Assembly (NCBI RefSeq): GCF_021555175.1
Contig: NZ_JAKGRW010000022.1
Span: 1-34,158, forward strand
Source: Nocardioides alcanivorans
GTDB lineage: Bacteria > Actinomycetota > Actinomycetes > Propionibacteriales > Nocardioidaceae
Reading direction: 5' to 3'
Length of the DNA: 34,158 nucleotides
Below the pieces are notes generated by a model. The model did not search any database, was not told the origin of the DNA, and saw only the letters and a list, made by a program, of their open reading frames with translations. Shown one piece after another: positions 27,363 through 34,158 of the stretch; positions within the stretch are counted from its first letter, which is position 1; every line of letters begins with the position of its first letter. A program made the translations under genes and the position numbers.

Positions 27363-28040
27363 TCAGCAGAGGTTGAGCATCTCGGTGAGGGCTCGGCGCT
27401 CGCTCGCGTCCGCGCCGAGATCCCACCTCTGCTTCACCGCGATCCACCGCCGCGCATAGTCGCACTGGTGCGGCTGCCTCGGTCGCCAGGCGGCCGGGTC
27501 GTGGGAGCTCTTGCTGGCGTTGGTCGGGCCGTCGGAGGCGACCAGCCCGGGGAGGTCGTTGGCGAACTCGAGCCGACGCCGGTCGTCCCACTCCGCAGCT
27601 CCGGAGACCCAGGCCTCGGCCAGTGGCACCACGTGGTCGATCTGCACGCCCTGTGCCTGCCGCGGATCCTTCAGGTCGGTGAACACCAACTGCTTGCCCG
27701 TGTAGGGGTCGATCCACTCGCCGGCGAGCACGTCGTGGTCACATCGGCCCTGCCGCTGGGTCGTGGCCGTGCCCGGGAGGGCGTCGCGCAGGAGGACGTC
27801 GTCGCGCTGGTTGCAGCCGTTGCCGTCGACGTCGGTCCAACTGCGGCCGAACGCATCCCGGCGGTACGGCGCCACGGTCGGTGCGCGCGGCACCGCACGG
27901 AGCGTCTCGAGCACCAGGCTCACGGCGGTGGTGTCGGCATCCGCGAAGGGATCGGGAGCAGGCGGGGTCGCGGCTTCGTCGAGCGATTGCTGCGTGCACG
28001 CCGTCAGGGCACAACTGAGCAAGGCGATGGTCGCAACCAT
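27363..28040 (-). CDS. Secreted HNH-nuclease-like lipoprotein (DUF1524/GmrSD C-terminal type)
   Basis: A 225-residue predicted lipoprotein. The N-terminus MVATIALLSCALTAC ends in a lipobox (L-T-A-C, Cys 15), although the signal is short and lacks N-terminal basic residues. The frame is open upstream (codons for LSPIRQA), so the true start may differ. The C-terminal half carries an HNH/beta-beta-alpha-metal pattern: GVQIDHVVPLAEAWVSGA, then RRRLEFANDLPGLVASDGPTNASKSSHDPAAW, with the DH pair and following Asn residues. Cys residues in GNGCNQRDD, GRCDHDV and HQCDYARR may pair or bind metal. Homologues with this layout are common in actinobacteria and are presumed extracellular nucleases. It follows the acetyltransferase gene by 17 bases and is convergent with arsR. 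Confidence 0.82.
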   Translation of the reverse strand: MVATIALLSCALTACTQQSLDEAATPPAPDPFADADTTAVSLVLETLRAVPRAPTVAPYRRDAFGRSWTDVDGNGCNQRDDVLLRDALPGTATTQRQGRCDHDVLAGEWIDPYTGKQLVFTDLKDPRQAQGVQIDHVVPLAEAWVSGAAEWDDRRRLEFANDLPGLVASDGPTNASKSSHDPAAWRPRQPHQCDYARRWIAVKQRWDLGADASERRALTEMLNLC

Positions 28041-28057
28041 CGCCTGTCGGATCGGGC

Positions 28058-28369
28058 TCAGCTGATCGAGTCCTTGAACTGATCCGGCACGAGGTCGGCG
28101 TAGTCAGGGTTCTTCTTGATGAACCCGGCCACTGCCGGGCACACCGGGCGCACCTGGAGCCCTGCGGCTCGGGTGGCGTCGAGGCCGTCGCGGATGACCC
28201 GCTTGGCCAAACCCTGTCCCGCGTAGGCCTCATCGACCTCGGTGTGGGGAAAGGTGCGGATGCCGTCGCGGTCGGAGTATTCGGTGAAACCGACGAGGGC
28301 TCCGTCGACGTGCACCTCGAAACGTCCCTGTTCGGCTGCGTCCACCACGCTGATCTCGGCCACGGCCAT
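28058..28369 (-). CDS. Small GNAT-like N-acetyltransferase (Acetyltransf_CG type)
   Basis: A roughly 103-residue minimal GNAT-fold protein. FEVHVDGALVGFTEYSDRDGIRTFPHTEVDEAYAGQGLAKRVIRDGLDATRAAGLQVRPVCPAVAGFIKKNPDYADLV shows the compact YidJ/Acetyltransf_CG pattern, with AGQGLAKRVI as the acetyl-CoA loop. These proteins are thought to bind acetyl-CoA; substrates are mostly unknown. AAGGAG precedes ATG 28369 with almost no gap and GTG 28363 with a normal gap of six bases, so the GTG may be the real start. The next gene on the same strand is the HNH lipoprotein. Confidence 0.82.
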   Translation of the reverse strand: MAVAEISVVDAAEQGRFEVHVDGALVGFTEYSDRDGIRTFPHTEVDEAYAGQGLAKRVIRDGLDATRAAGLQVRPVCPAVAGFIKKNPDYADLVPDQFKDSIS

Positions 28370-28435
28370 CTCCTTCAGATCGCTGCGGAGCACGGCTCCG
28401 TGCCCCTGGTGGCGATGATGGCACAGGCCCCCGAC

Positions 28436-29287
28436 TCAGCGTTGCTTCATGCACGCCCTGGCCCGCTTGAGCAGATTGTCGGCAGGCTCGGCAGGGATGA
28501 CCCGGCGGGGCTCCGGCGCCGCGACGTCGACCGAGCTGCCAGGCCCGGTGAACTGCACGTCGAGCACGAAGCCGTCGAGGTCGGCCAGCCCGCGCAGGCT
28601 GCCCTTCGCCTCGAGACCGGCCTTCGCAAGCGCACCGAGCAGTTGCGAACTCGTCGTGCTCCAGCCGAGGAGGTGACCGTTGCGCACCGTGAAACTCGCC
28701 TTGACGCGGGCCTGCGTCACCTCGGCCAGCTCGGGGGCGACGGCCAACGCCGGGTCGACGGCCAGCAGCGCCTGCACCAGGTTGACGGTGCCCGTGATCT
28801 CCTCGCCGTCCCACCGCTTGCCCTGCGCGGTCAGCGCCGCACCCACCGCGCCGGCGTACGCACCGGGGATGTCGTCCGTGGTGGTGCCCAGAGCGTTGCC
28901 CGTGCGCACCCAGCAGGCGCGCTCGGCGTTCATCCGTGCGGTGCGGACCCGCATCCAGACGCCCTTCGGAGTGCGCACCGAATCGGTGAAGGCGGTCTCC
29001 GATCCTTCGGCACTGATGATCCGGCTGAGCGATGCGCTCTTGTGGGACAACTGGAACTCACCCTCGTCGCGGGTGACCCCGATGGCGCTGGTGAAGGCCC
29101 CGCTGTCGGCCTTGCGGAACCGCTTCACCGCTGCCGTGAGGACCTTGGGGGCAGGCCGGTCGGTGGCGACGTCGCGGGCAGACGACTGCGGCATCGGTGG
29201 CGGTGACTCGTGGCCGCCGCAGGAGACCAGCAGCGCCGGCGCCAGGAGGCCGGCGGCCAGCATGCGGGCCCAGTGCAGCGAAGACAT
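28436..29287 (-). CDS. Predicted lipoprotein of unknown function
   Basis: A 283-residue exported protein. The signal MSSLHWARMLAAGLLAPALLVSC ends in a lipobox with Cys 23, followed by a Pro/Ser-rich linker (GGHESPPPMPQSS). The mature part alternates beta and helix (VKRFRKADSGAFTSAIGVTRD..., GVWMRVRTARMNAERACWVRTG, KASFTVRNGHLLGWSTTSSQLL), loosely recalling LppX/LprG-like actinobacterial lipoproteins. I would not assign it there without a structure comparison. It ends in ARACMKQR. ATG 29287 was preferred because GGAG lies a few bases upstream; ATGs at 29296 and 29299 are in frame. It is divergent from RNase HI, with 83 bases between the two starts. Confidence 0.75.
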   Translation of the reverse strand: MSSLHWARMLAAGLLAPALLVSCGGHESPPPMPQSSARDVATDRPAPKVLTAAVKRFRKADSGAFTSAIGVTRDEGEFQLSHKSASLSRIISAEGSETAFTDSVRTPKGVWMRVRTARMNAERACWVRTGNALGTTTDDIPGAYAGAVGAALTAQGKRWDGEEITGTVNLVQALLAVDPALAVAPELAEVTQARVKASFTVRNGHLLGWSTTSSQLLGALAKAGLEAKGSLRGLADLDGFVLDVQFTGPGSSVDVAAPEPRRVIPAEPADNLLKRARACMKQR

Positions 29288-29361
29288 GGGCTCCATCATG
29301 ACGCAGGCCGTGGAGCTGGGTCGCGGAGGCCCGCGCGGACGGGCCCGCGCTGCGCGGCTGC

Positions 29362-29367
29362 AATGAT
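29362..29367 (+). promoter_or_regulatory. Candidate -10 box of the RNase HI gene
   Basis: AATGAT ends six bases before GTG 29374, the second of two tandem GTG codons. This repeats the spacing seen at arsR, LysR and TetR and would make GTG 29374 the leaderless start. Confidence 0.35.
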
Positions 29368-29370
29368 GTC

Positions 29371-29907
29371 GTGGTGACGATCATTGCCGCTGCAGACGGA
29401 TCCGCCCTCGGCAACCCCGGCCCGGCCGGGTGGGGTTGGTACGTCGACGACACCTGCTGGGCGAGTGGTGGCTGGCCGCACGGCACCAACAACATGGGCG
29501 AGCTGATGGCGGTGCTCGACCTGCTCCGGCAGAGCGCCCACGTCGACGACGACCTGCTCATCTACTGCGACAGTCAGTACGTGATCAACTCGGTCACGAA
29601 GTGGATGGCGGGCTGGAAGCGCAAGGGGTGGAAGAAGAAGGACGGCAAACCGGTCCTCAACGTCGACCTCATGCGTGCCATCGATGCGGCCATGACCGGT
29701 CGTCGCGTGAAGTTCGAGTGGGTCAAGGGCCATGCCGGGCATCCACTCAATGAAGAGGCCGACCGGCTGGCGAACGCGGCAGCGGTTGCGCACAAGGCGG
29801 GGCGGCAGGCTGACCCAGGACCGGGGTTCGCTGGCGCCCCCGCGGCCGAACCCATCGTCGAGACGTCTGATGACGAGCCTGACCTCTTCTCGATGCTGGA
29901 CGGCTGA
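29371..29907 (+). CDS. rnhA: Ribonuclease HI with acidic C-terminal tail
   Basis: A 178-residue RNase H that cleaves the RNA strand of RNA-DNA hybrids. All four catalytic acids are visible: D9 (AAADGSALGNPGPAGW), E44 (NNMGELMAVL), D67 (IYCDSQYVIN) and D131 (NEEADRLANAA). The flexible-loop His is in KGHAGHPLNEE. The basic helix WMAGWKRKGWKKKDGKP is the substrate-binding handle region. After the fold comes a roughly 40-residue disordered tail ending VETSDDEPDLFSMLDG. Two GTG codons (29371, 29374) are possible starts; the second fits a leaderless transcript. The gene is intact. Confidence 0.92.
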   Translation: MVTIIAAADGSALGNPGPAGWGWYVDDTCWASGGWPHGTNNMGELMAVLDLLRQSAHVDDDLLIYCDSQYVINSVTKWMAGWKRKGWKKKDGKPVLNVDLMRAIDAAMTGRRVKFEWVKGHAGHPLNEEADRLANAAAVAHKAGRQADPGPGFAGAPAAEPIVETSDDEPDLFSMLDG

Positions 29908-29912
29908 GGCCG

Positions 29913-29998
29913 GGTCTCGACAGGCTCGACCACCGGGGTGGGTCTCGACGGGCTCGGTCTCGACAGGCTCGACCACCGGGGTGGGTCTCGACAGGCTC
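29913..29998. repeat. 43-bp tandem repeat, two units, of the GGTCTCGACAGGCTCGACC type
   Basis: Units 29913-29955 and 29956-29998 differ at one base. Each holds two copies of GGTCTCGACAGGCTC, one of them GGTCTCGACGGGCTC in unit 1, alternating with GACCACCGGGGTG. A partial third unit continues to about 30010 (GACCGGCGGGAG). It lies between the convergent RNase HI and FUSC genes. From memory, close variants of this sequence are a dispersed intergenic repeat in several actinobacterial genomes; the function is unknown. Confidence 0.85.
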
Positions 29999-30013
29999 GA
30001 CCGGCGGGAGCGG

Positions 30014-31017
30014 TCACACCTTGGCGTGACGCCGCAGCTCGACCCATACGATCACGAGAGCGACAGCCGAGCCGATCACGGTCTCGATGCCCCGGTCGAG
30101 CAGCAGCTCGGCCATCGGCCGTTCGACGGCGAGTTGCCCCATGAGCAGTGCCATCGGGGTGATGAAGAGCAGGGCCAGGCCGTAGTTCCTGCCGATCAGG
30201 ATCTCGGTGACGAACTGCAGCACGATCACCGTGAGGACGATCCCCACCGGCCCCAGGTGCAGAGCCAGCAGGAGCGCGGCCGGGATCAGGCCGACCAGGG
30301 TGCCGATGGCTCGGAACCAGCTGCGCTGCCACCGGGCACGGTGGTCGCGCCCGGCGAGGGCGGCCAGCGCGGCGACCATCGCCCAGTAGGGATGCCCCAG
30401 GCCGGAGAGGTGTGCCAGCGTGCCGGCGATCACCACCGCGACTGCCAGTCGGGCGACGTGCCAAGTGGTGTGCCGCTTCACCCCGGGCCACGGACTGCGT
30501 TGGCCACGTACCACGGAGCCGACGCCGCCGACGACCACCGAGAAGAGGGCGGAGGCGCCGGCCACTGCGATCGGCACCAACCAGGAGTCGTGCAGGGAGG
30601 CGCTGAACCCACCGCGCCGAAGGCGAAGATGAGGAACAGCGGGCCGGGCGGATGCCAGTCGAGCACGTCGGAGACGACCTGCCCGACCATGGCCAGCACC
30701 GCAGCGCCGCCGACCAACAGCCATGGCGGCGTACCGGCCTCGGCCACGAGCGAGCCGAGGAGCACCGCCAGCGTGAGGGCGACGCCGGCAGTCAGCTGGG
30801 TGACCGCGCGGGCAGCATGGATCCGGTCGCGTCCGTAGAGGGAGGTGAACGCCCCGAAGGCGGCGTAGAGCGTCCACTCCGGTCGGTCTGCCGCCAAGCA
30901 CAGCAGCAGCGGTACGCCGACACTCACCCCCGCACGCAGGGCCACCCGGTGCGCCCCGGGGGACGGATCGACGCGGAGCAGGTCGGCGGCGCGGGGGCGC
31001 GGATGCGGGTTGCTCAC
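30014..31017 (-). CDS. FUSC-family inner-membrane protein, one frameshift
   Basis: A membrane protein of about 334 aa with the two-block layout of the fusaric-acid-resistance (FUSC) family. The first block is HRVALRAGVSVGVPLLLCLA and EWTLYAAFGAFTSLYGRDRI with helices up to FLIFAFGAVG. The second block is WHVARLAVAVVIAGTLAHLSG, HPYWAMVAALAALAGRD and helices up to VIGSAVALVIVWVELRRHAKV. One added base in the CCC at 30608-30610 restores GAVGFSASLHDSWLVPIAVA. GTG 31017 has GGGAG about eight bases upstream. FUSC proteins are linked to efflux of aromatic acids, but the substrate here is unknown. Confidence 0.83.
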
Positions 31018-31082
31018 CCCGTCATTCTCCCTGCTGCCACAATGTGTTCCGTAGTGACGTGGACCACGGATCCGGAGGAAAC

Positions 31083-31229
31083 ATGAAGACCCGACTGACC
31101 TGCCCCTGCGGCACCCTCATCAAGGGCGAGAACGAGGACGAGCTGGTCGAGAACGTCCAGGCTCACCTGAAGGCCGAGCACCCGACGCACGAGTACACCC
31201 GCGAGCAGATCCTCTTCATGGCGATCTGA
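31083..31229 (+). CDS. DUF1059 family small protein
   Basis: A 48-residue protein, MKTRLTCPCGTLIKGENEDE followed by LVENVQAHLKAEHPTHEYTREQILFMAI. The CPCG near the start and the HLKAEHP segment match the DUF1059 pattern of small, Cys/His-containing proteins that may bind metal. The start has GGAGGA directly upstream. The function of the family is unknown. It is convergent with the reductase gene and divergent from FUSC. Confidence 0.85.
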   Translation: MKTRLTCPCGTLIKGENEDELVENVQAHLKAEHPTHEYTREQILFMAI

Positions 31230-31291
31230 CCCAGGCCGACCTGACGCCCGGGGCGTCGGTGCCGGGAGGCCCCGCGCTGCTGGTGAGCCTG

Positions 31292-32625
31292 CTACGCGCC
31301 GGCGCCGACCCGGAGCATCTCGTCGCGCTCGCCGACCTTGATGCGGGTCCGGCCCGCGGCCTCCCGAGTGCGATCTCGTGCTGGTCGAGGCGTTCCCAGT
31401 GCTCGAAGGTCGCCACCTTCACGCCGCGTTCGGCGAGGTGCGCGTCGATGCCGTCGGGTCGGCGTGCTGCTGCGGTCTCGACGGTCTCGGCGAGCACGTG
31501 CCCGATGGTCTCGGCAGCGTCGCTCTTGGTGTGGCCGATGAGACCGATCGGGCCGCGCTTGATCCATCCGGTCACGTAGGTGCCGGGGATCGGCGTGCCG
31601 TCGAGGTCGAGCACCCGACCACCGTCGTTGGGCACCACGGCGGCGCGTTCGTCGAAGGGCAGGCCGGGAAGGGCGGTGCTGCGGTAGCCCACGGCGCGGT
31701 AGACCGCCTGCACCTCCCAGTCGGTGAACTGCCCGGTCGGCCTGACGCTGTGGTCGCCCACCAGTTCGGTGCGCTCGGTGCGCAGGAACTGCACGACACC
31801 GTCGCCACCGATCTCGACCGGCTGCTCCATGAAGTGCAGGTGGATGCGGTGCGGCTTGCCGCTGGGGTCGCGACCGACCCAGTTGGAGAGCGTGTTCATC
31901 ACCATCTTGGCCTGCTTGTTCTTGGCGATGTGCTCCATCGCCGCGTCGTCGACCTCGAAGCCCTCGGGGTGCACGATCACGTCGACGTTGGGGGAGTGTG
32001 CGAGTTCGCGGAGCTCGAGCGGTGAGAACTTCGCGTACGCCGGTCCGCGGCGGGCGAAGACGTGCACGTCCGTCGCCTTCTTGGCCACCAGGCCGTCGTG
32101 GACGTGCGCGGGGATGTCGGTGGAGAGCATCTCGTCGCCGGTCTTGGCCAGCACCCGGGCGACATCGAGGGCCACGTTGCCGGCACCGAGGACGGCGACG
32201 TGCTGGGCCTCGAGCGGCCACGTGGTGGGCACATCGGGGTGCGCGTCGTACCAGGAGACGAAGTCGGCGGCACCGAAGGACCCGGGCAGCTCCTCGCCCG
32301 GGATGCCCAGGTCGCGATCGGCCATGGCGCCGGTCGCGACGATGACGGCGTCGTAGTAGTCGCGGAGCTCCTCCAGCTTGATGTCCTCACCGAAGTTCAC
32401 GTTGCCGAGGAAGCGAACGTCGTCGTGGCCCAGCACTCGCTGCAGGGCCTTGACGATCTCCTTGATGCGTGGGTGGTCGGGCGCCACGCCGTAGCGGACC
32501 AGGCCGTACGGCGCAGGCAGTCGCTCGATGAGGTCGATCGAGACGTCGGTGTCGGACTTGGTCAAGATGTCGGCGGCGTAGATGCCGGCTGGGCCGGCAC
32601 CGACGATGGCCACGCGAAGAGTCAT
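31292..32625 (-). CDS. fprA: NADPH-ferredoxin reductase, FprA / adrenodoxin-reductase type, one frameshift
   Basis: A flavoprotein of about 444 aa that moves electrons between NADPH and ferredoxin, for example to supply P450s. The FAD motif is VAIVGAGPAGIYAADIL (residues 5-21). APYGLVRYGVAPDHPRIK is the signature of the adrenodoxin reductase/FprA group. The NADPH motif is VAVLGAGNVALDVARVLAKT, and the second FAD-side segment is GWIKRGPIGLIGHTKSDA. One added base in the CCC at 31363-31365 restores ALGEAAGRTRIKVGERDEML and a stop at 31292; unrepaired, the frame runs on over the DUF1059 gene. ATG 32625 is preceded by GGTGG. It is divergent from the LysR-type gene. Confidence 0.9.
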
Positions 32626-32679
32626 GTCCACCAGTCTTGGTTGCCGGTGCCGTCCGAACAACGAGACCGGGGTTGGGTG

Positions 32680-32700
32680 GTCACAAGGTAGTCTTGTGAC
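32680..32700. promoter_or_regulatory. 8-bp perfect inverted repeat abutting the LysR-type start codon, with -10 box inside
   Basis: GTCACAAG (32680-32687), five bases, CTTGTGAC (32693-32700), ending on the base before ATG 32701. TAGTCT (32689-32694) inside it ends six bases before the ATG and may be the -10 of a leaderless transcript. A dimeric protein bound here would block transcription of the LysR-type gene and perhaps affect the divergent fprA. Confidence 0.5.
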
Positions 32701-33623
32701 ATGCTCGGTCCCCACGTCCCCGATCTCCGGGCCCTCGAACTCCTGCTCGTGGTCGCCCGTACCGGGAGCCTCGGGGCTGCGGCGGCCGAGCTCGGCATCA
32801 CCCAGCAGGCGGCCTCGTCCAGGGTGCGCACCATGGAACGCCTGGTGGGTGACTCCTTGGTGAGTCGCACCCGCCGTGGCTCCGAACTCACCCAGACCGG
32901 TGAGTTGATGGCGCAGTGGGCGGCTCGGGTGGTCGAAGCAGCCGAGGAGCTCGATGCGGGGATCGCCTCCTTGCGTGGCGGCCGCCGCGCCCACCTGGCC
33001 ATCGCTGCCAGCCTGACGATCGCCGAGCACATGTTGCCGGGCTGGATGGTTGCCCTCCGAGCCCATCAACTGCAGCTGGGGCAGCCGCAGACGGAGATCA
33101 CGATGACCGCGACCAACACGGCCCGCGTCGTCGAGCTGGTGACGGCCGGAGACGTCGAGCTCGGATTCGTCGAGGGACCGGATGCGCCACGGGGGCTTCG
33201 ACGAAGGCTCGTCGGCACCGACGAGCTCGTCGTGGTGGTCGGCCCCGAGCACCCGTGGGCCGCGCGGTCGCGCCGTCGCGTGACGGTGGAGACGCTCGCC
33301 GCGACCCCTTTGTCGTCCGCGAGGCCGGGTCGGGCACCCGGAGGGTGCTGGAGAAGGCCCTGACCGGGCATGCCACGCCGCCGCCGATGCTGGAACTCTC
33401 CTCGACGGCGGCCGTCCGCTCGGCGGTCGCCGCAGGAGCCGGGCCGGCCGCGCTGGGCGCGCATGCCGTCCGCGACGACCTGACCACCGGCCGGCTGGTG
33501 GCGATCTCGGTGAGCGGGCTCGACCTGACCCGGCAGCTGCATGCGGTTTGGCGCGGCGGGCCGCACCCAGCGGAGGGACCGGCACGCGATCTGGTGGCGC
33601 TGGCCGTTCGCGGCGCCCGCTGA
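32701..33623 (+). CDS. LysR-family transcriptional regulator, one frameshift
   Basis: A regulator of about 307 aa. The winged HTH is at residues ~8-65 (DLRALELLLVVARTGSLGAA, then ITQQAASSRVRTMERLVG). A periplasmic-binding-protein-like effector domain follows (RRAHLAIAASLTIAEHMLPGW; EITMTATNTARVVELVTAGDVELGFVEGP; TDELVVVVGPEHPWA). One added base in the CCCC at 33305-33308 restores TPFVVREAGSGTRRVLEKAL, the usual SGT segment, and joins the C-terminal part. It is divergent from fprA and 60 bases upstream of an MFS gene on the same strand; either could be a target. The effector is unknown. Confidence 0.87.
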
Positions 33624-33671
33624 GCCACCTGCACAGCCACGGATTTGCGCGAGGAGAGCCGGCAGAACCTC

Positions 33672-33677
33672 TAGGCT
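33672..33677 (+). promoter_or_regulatory. Candidate -10 box of the last MFS gene
   Basis: TAGGCT (TANNNT) ends six bases before ATG 33684, and no ribosome site is present between them, so the transcript may be leaderless. Confidence 0.35.
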
Positions 33678-33683
33678 GCCCGC

Positions 33684-34158
33684 ATGGGCCTGGGCGCGCG
33701 CACATGGGGCTGGGTGGTGCTGCTCGGGTTGGTCGGGCAGCTGGCCTGGACCGTCGAGAACATGTATCTCAATGTTTTCGTCCACGAGACGATCAGCGAT
33801 GACCCCAACGTGCTCGCGCTGCTGGTCTCGACCAGCGCCGCCGCAGCCACGTTGGCGACGCTGCTGATCGGAGCCTGGTCGGACCGCACCGGGCGCCGCC
33901 GCGAGTTCATCGCGATCGGCTACGTGCTCTGGGGCATCACCACCGCAGGGTTCGGGCTCGTCAGCCCCGACCGTGCGGGCGACCTTGCCCCGGCGCAGGA
34001 CGCGGTGGTGATCGCGGTCATCTCGATCGTGCTGCTCGACTGCGTGATGAGCTTCCTCGGCTCCGGCGCCAACGACGCGGCCTACCAGGCATGGGTCACC
34101 GACAACACCACCCCTGCCAACCGCGGCAAGGTCGACGGCGTCATCCAGGCGATGCCAC
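33684..34158 (+). CDS. MFS transporter, cut by the right edge
   Basis: The first 158 residues of a major-facilitator transporter. Helix 1 is WGWVVLLGLVGQLAWTVENM, helix 2 is VLALLVSTSAAAATLATLLI, and the loop GAWSDRTGRRREFIAIGY is the classic MFS loop 2-3 motif (G-x-x-x-D-R-x-G-R-R). Further helices are YVLWGITTAGFGLV and VVIAVISIVLLDCVMSFLG, and the visible part ends DNTTPANRGKVDGVIQAMP. The N-terminus with its acidic, Asn-containing first helix (TVENMYLNVF) recalls GPH/sugar-type carriers, but no substrate is assigned. The frame is open to the edge. Confidence 0.83.
   Translation, partial: MGLGARTWGWVVLLGLVGQLAWTVENMYLNVFVHETISDDPNVLALLVSTSAAAATLATLLIGAWSDRTGRRREFIAIGYVLWGITTAGFGLVSPDRAGDLAPAQDAVVIAVISIVLLDCVMSFLGSGANDAAYQAWVTDNTTPANRGKVDGVIQAMP

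Noticed and set aside
29913..30010. CRISPR array
   Set aside because: The units are directly adjacent tandem copies without unique spacers, and there are no cas genes.
30478..30901. Two overlapping membrane-protein genes
   Set aside because: These are the two frames of a single FUSC protein. One base added near 30608 joins them.

Overview
The window is high-GC DNA from an actinobacterium. Nocardioides or a relative in the Nocardioidaceae is my best guess. It rests on base composition, ATGA/GTGA gene overlaps, many start codons sitting directly behind a -10 box (leaderless style), an ArsR with an N-terminal Cys-Cys pair, an FprA-type reductase and an actinobacterial DUF11/LPXTG surface protein. 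The genus is an inference. I see no rRNA, tRNA, CRISPR array, prophage or transposase gene. No gene-free stretch exceeds about 160 bases.

Layout. 1-2490: a PucR-type regulator (cut by the left edge) divergent from a DadA-like FAD amino-acid dehydrogenase, then a small membrane protein. 2615-4163: a TetR regulator and a TauD/TfdA-type dioxygenase in one operon behind a self-overlapping operator. 4324-14122: a MalT-like LuxR regulator (about 899 aa) followed by one very large secreted, LPDTG-anchored repeat protein (about 2338 aa), with a perfect inverted repeat between them. 14134-17297: a terminator-like hairpin, a 62-bp palindromic element, an MFS transporter, and a mesaconyl-CoA-hydratase-like MaoC protein overlapping an NmrA-like reductase. 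17350-21027: two overlapping ABC exporter half-transporters forming a heterodimer with one degenerate ATP site. 21050-24504: a luciferase-like monooxygenase divergent from a cytochrome P450, a second 62-bp palindrome and an enoyl-CoA hydratase. 24548-27323: an arsenic island, arsM-acr3-arsC divergent from arsR around a perfect 15-bp inverted repeat. 27363-31017: a secreted HNH-nuclease-like lipoprotein, a small acetyltransferase, an unknown lipoprotein, RNase HI, a 43-bp tandem repeat and a FUSC membrane protein. 31083-34158: a DUF1059 protein, an FprA-like ferredoxin-NADP reductase, a LysR regulator and an MFS transporter cut by the right edge.

Twelve genes are broken in the sequence as given, by 17 frameshifts in all. 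In 16 of them the conserved protein is restored by adding one base, nearly always in a short G or C run; the PucR site near 130 does not fit that rule. I read the 16 as systematic base deletions in the sequence record rather than pseudogenes, and I annotate the restored spans as single genes.

The most interesting items are the LuxR / inverted repeat / giant surface-protein locus, in which the repeat centre lies 62 bases before a probable leaderless start; the paired 62-bp palindromes at gene ends, whose inner stems differ but still pair; and the recurring '-10 box, 6-7 bases, start codon' layout.
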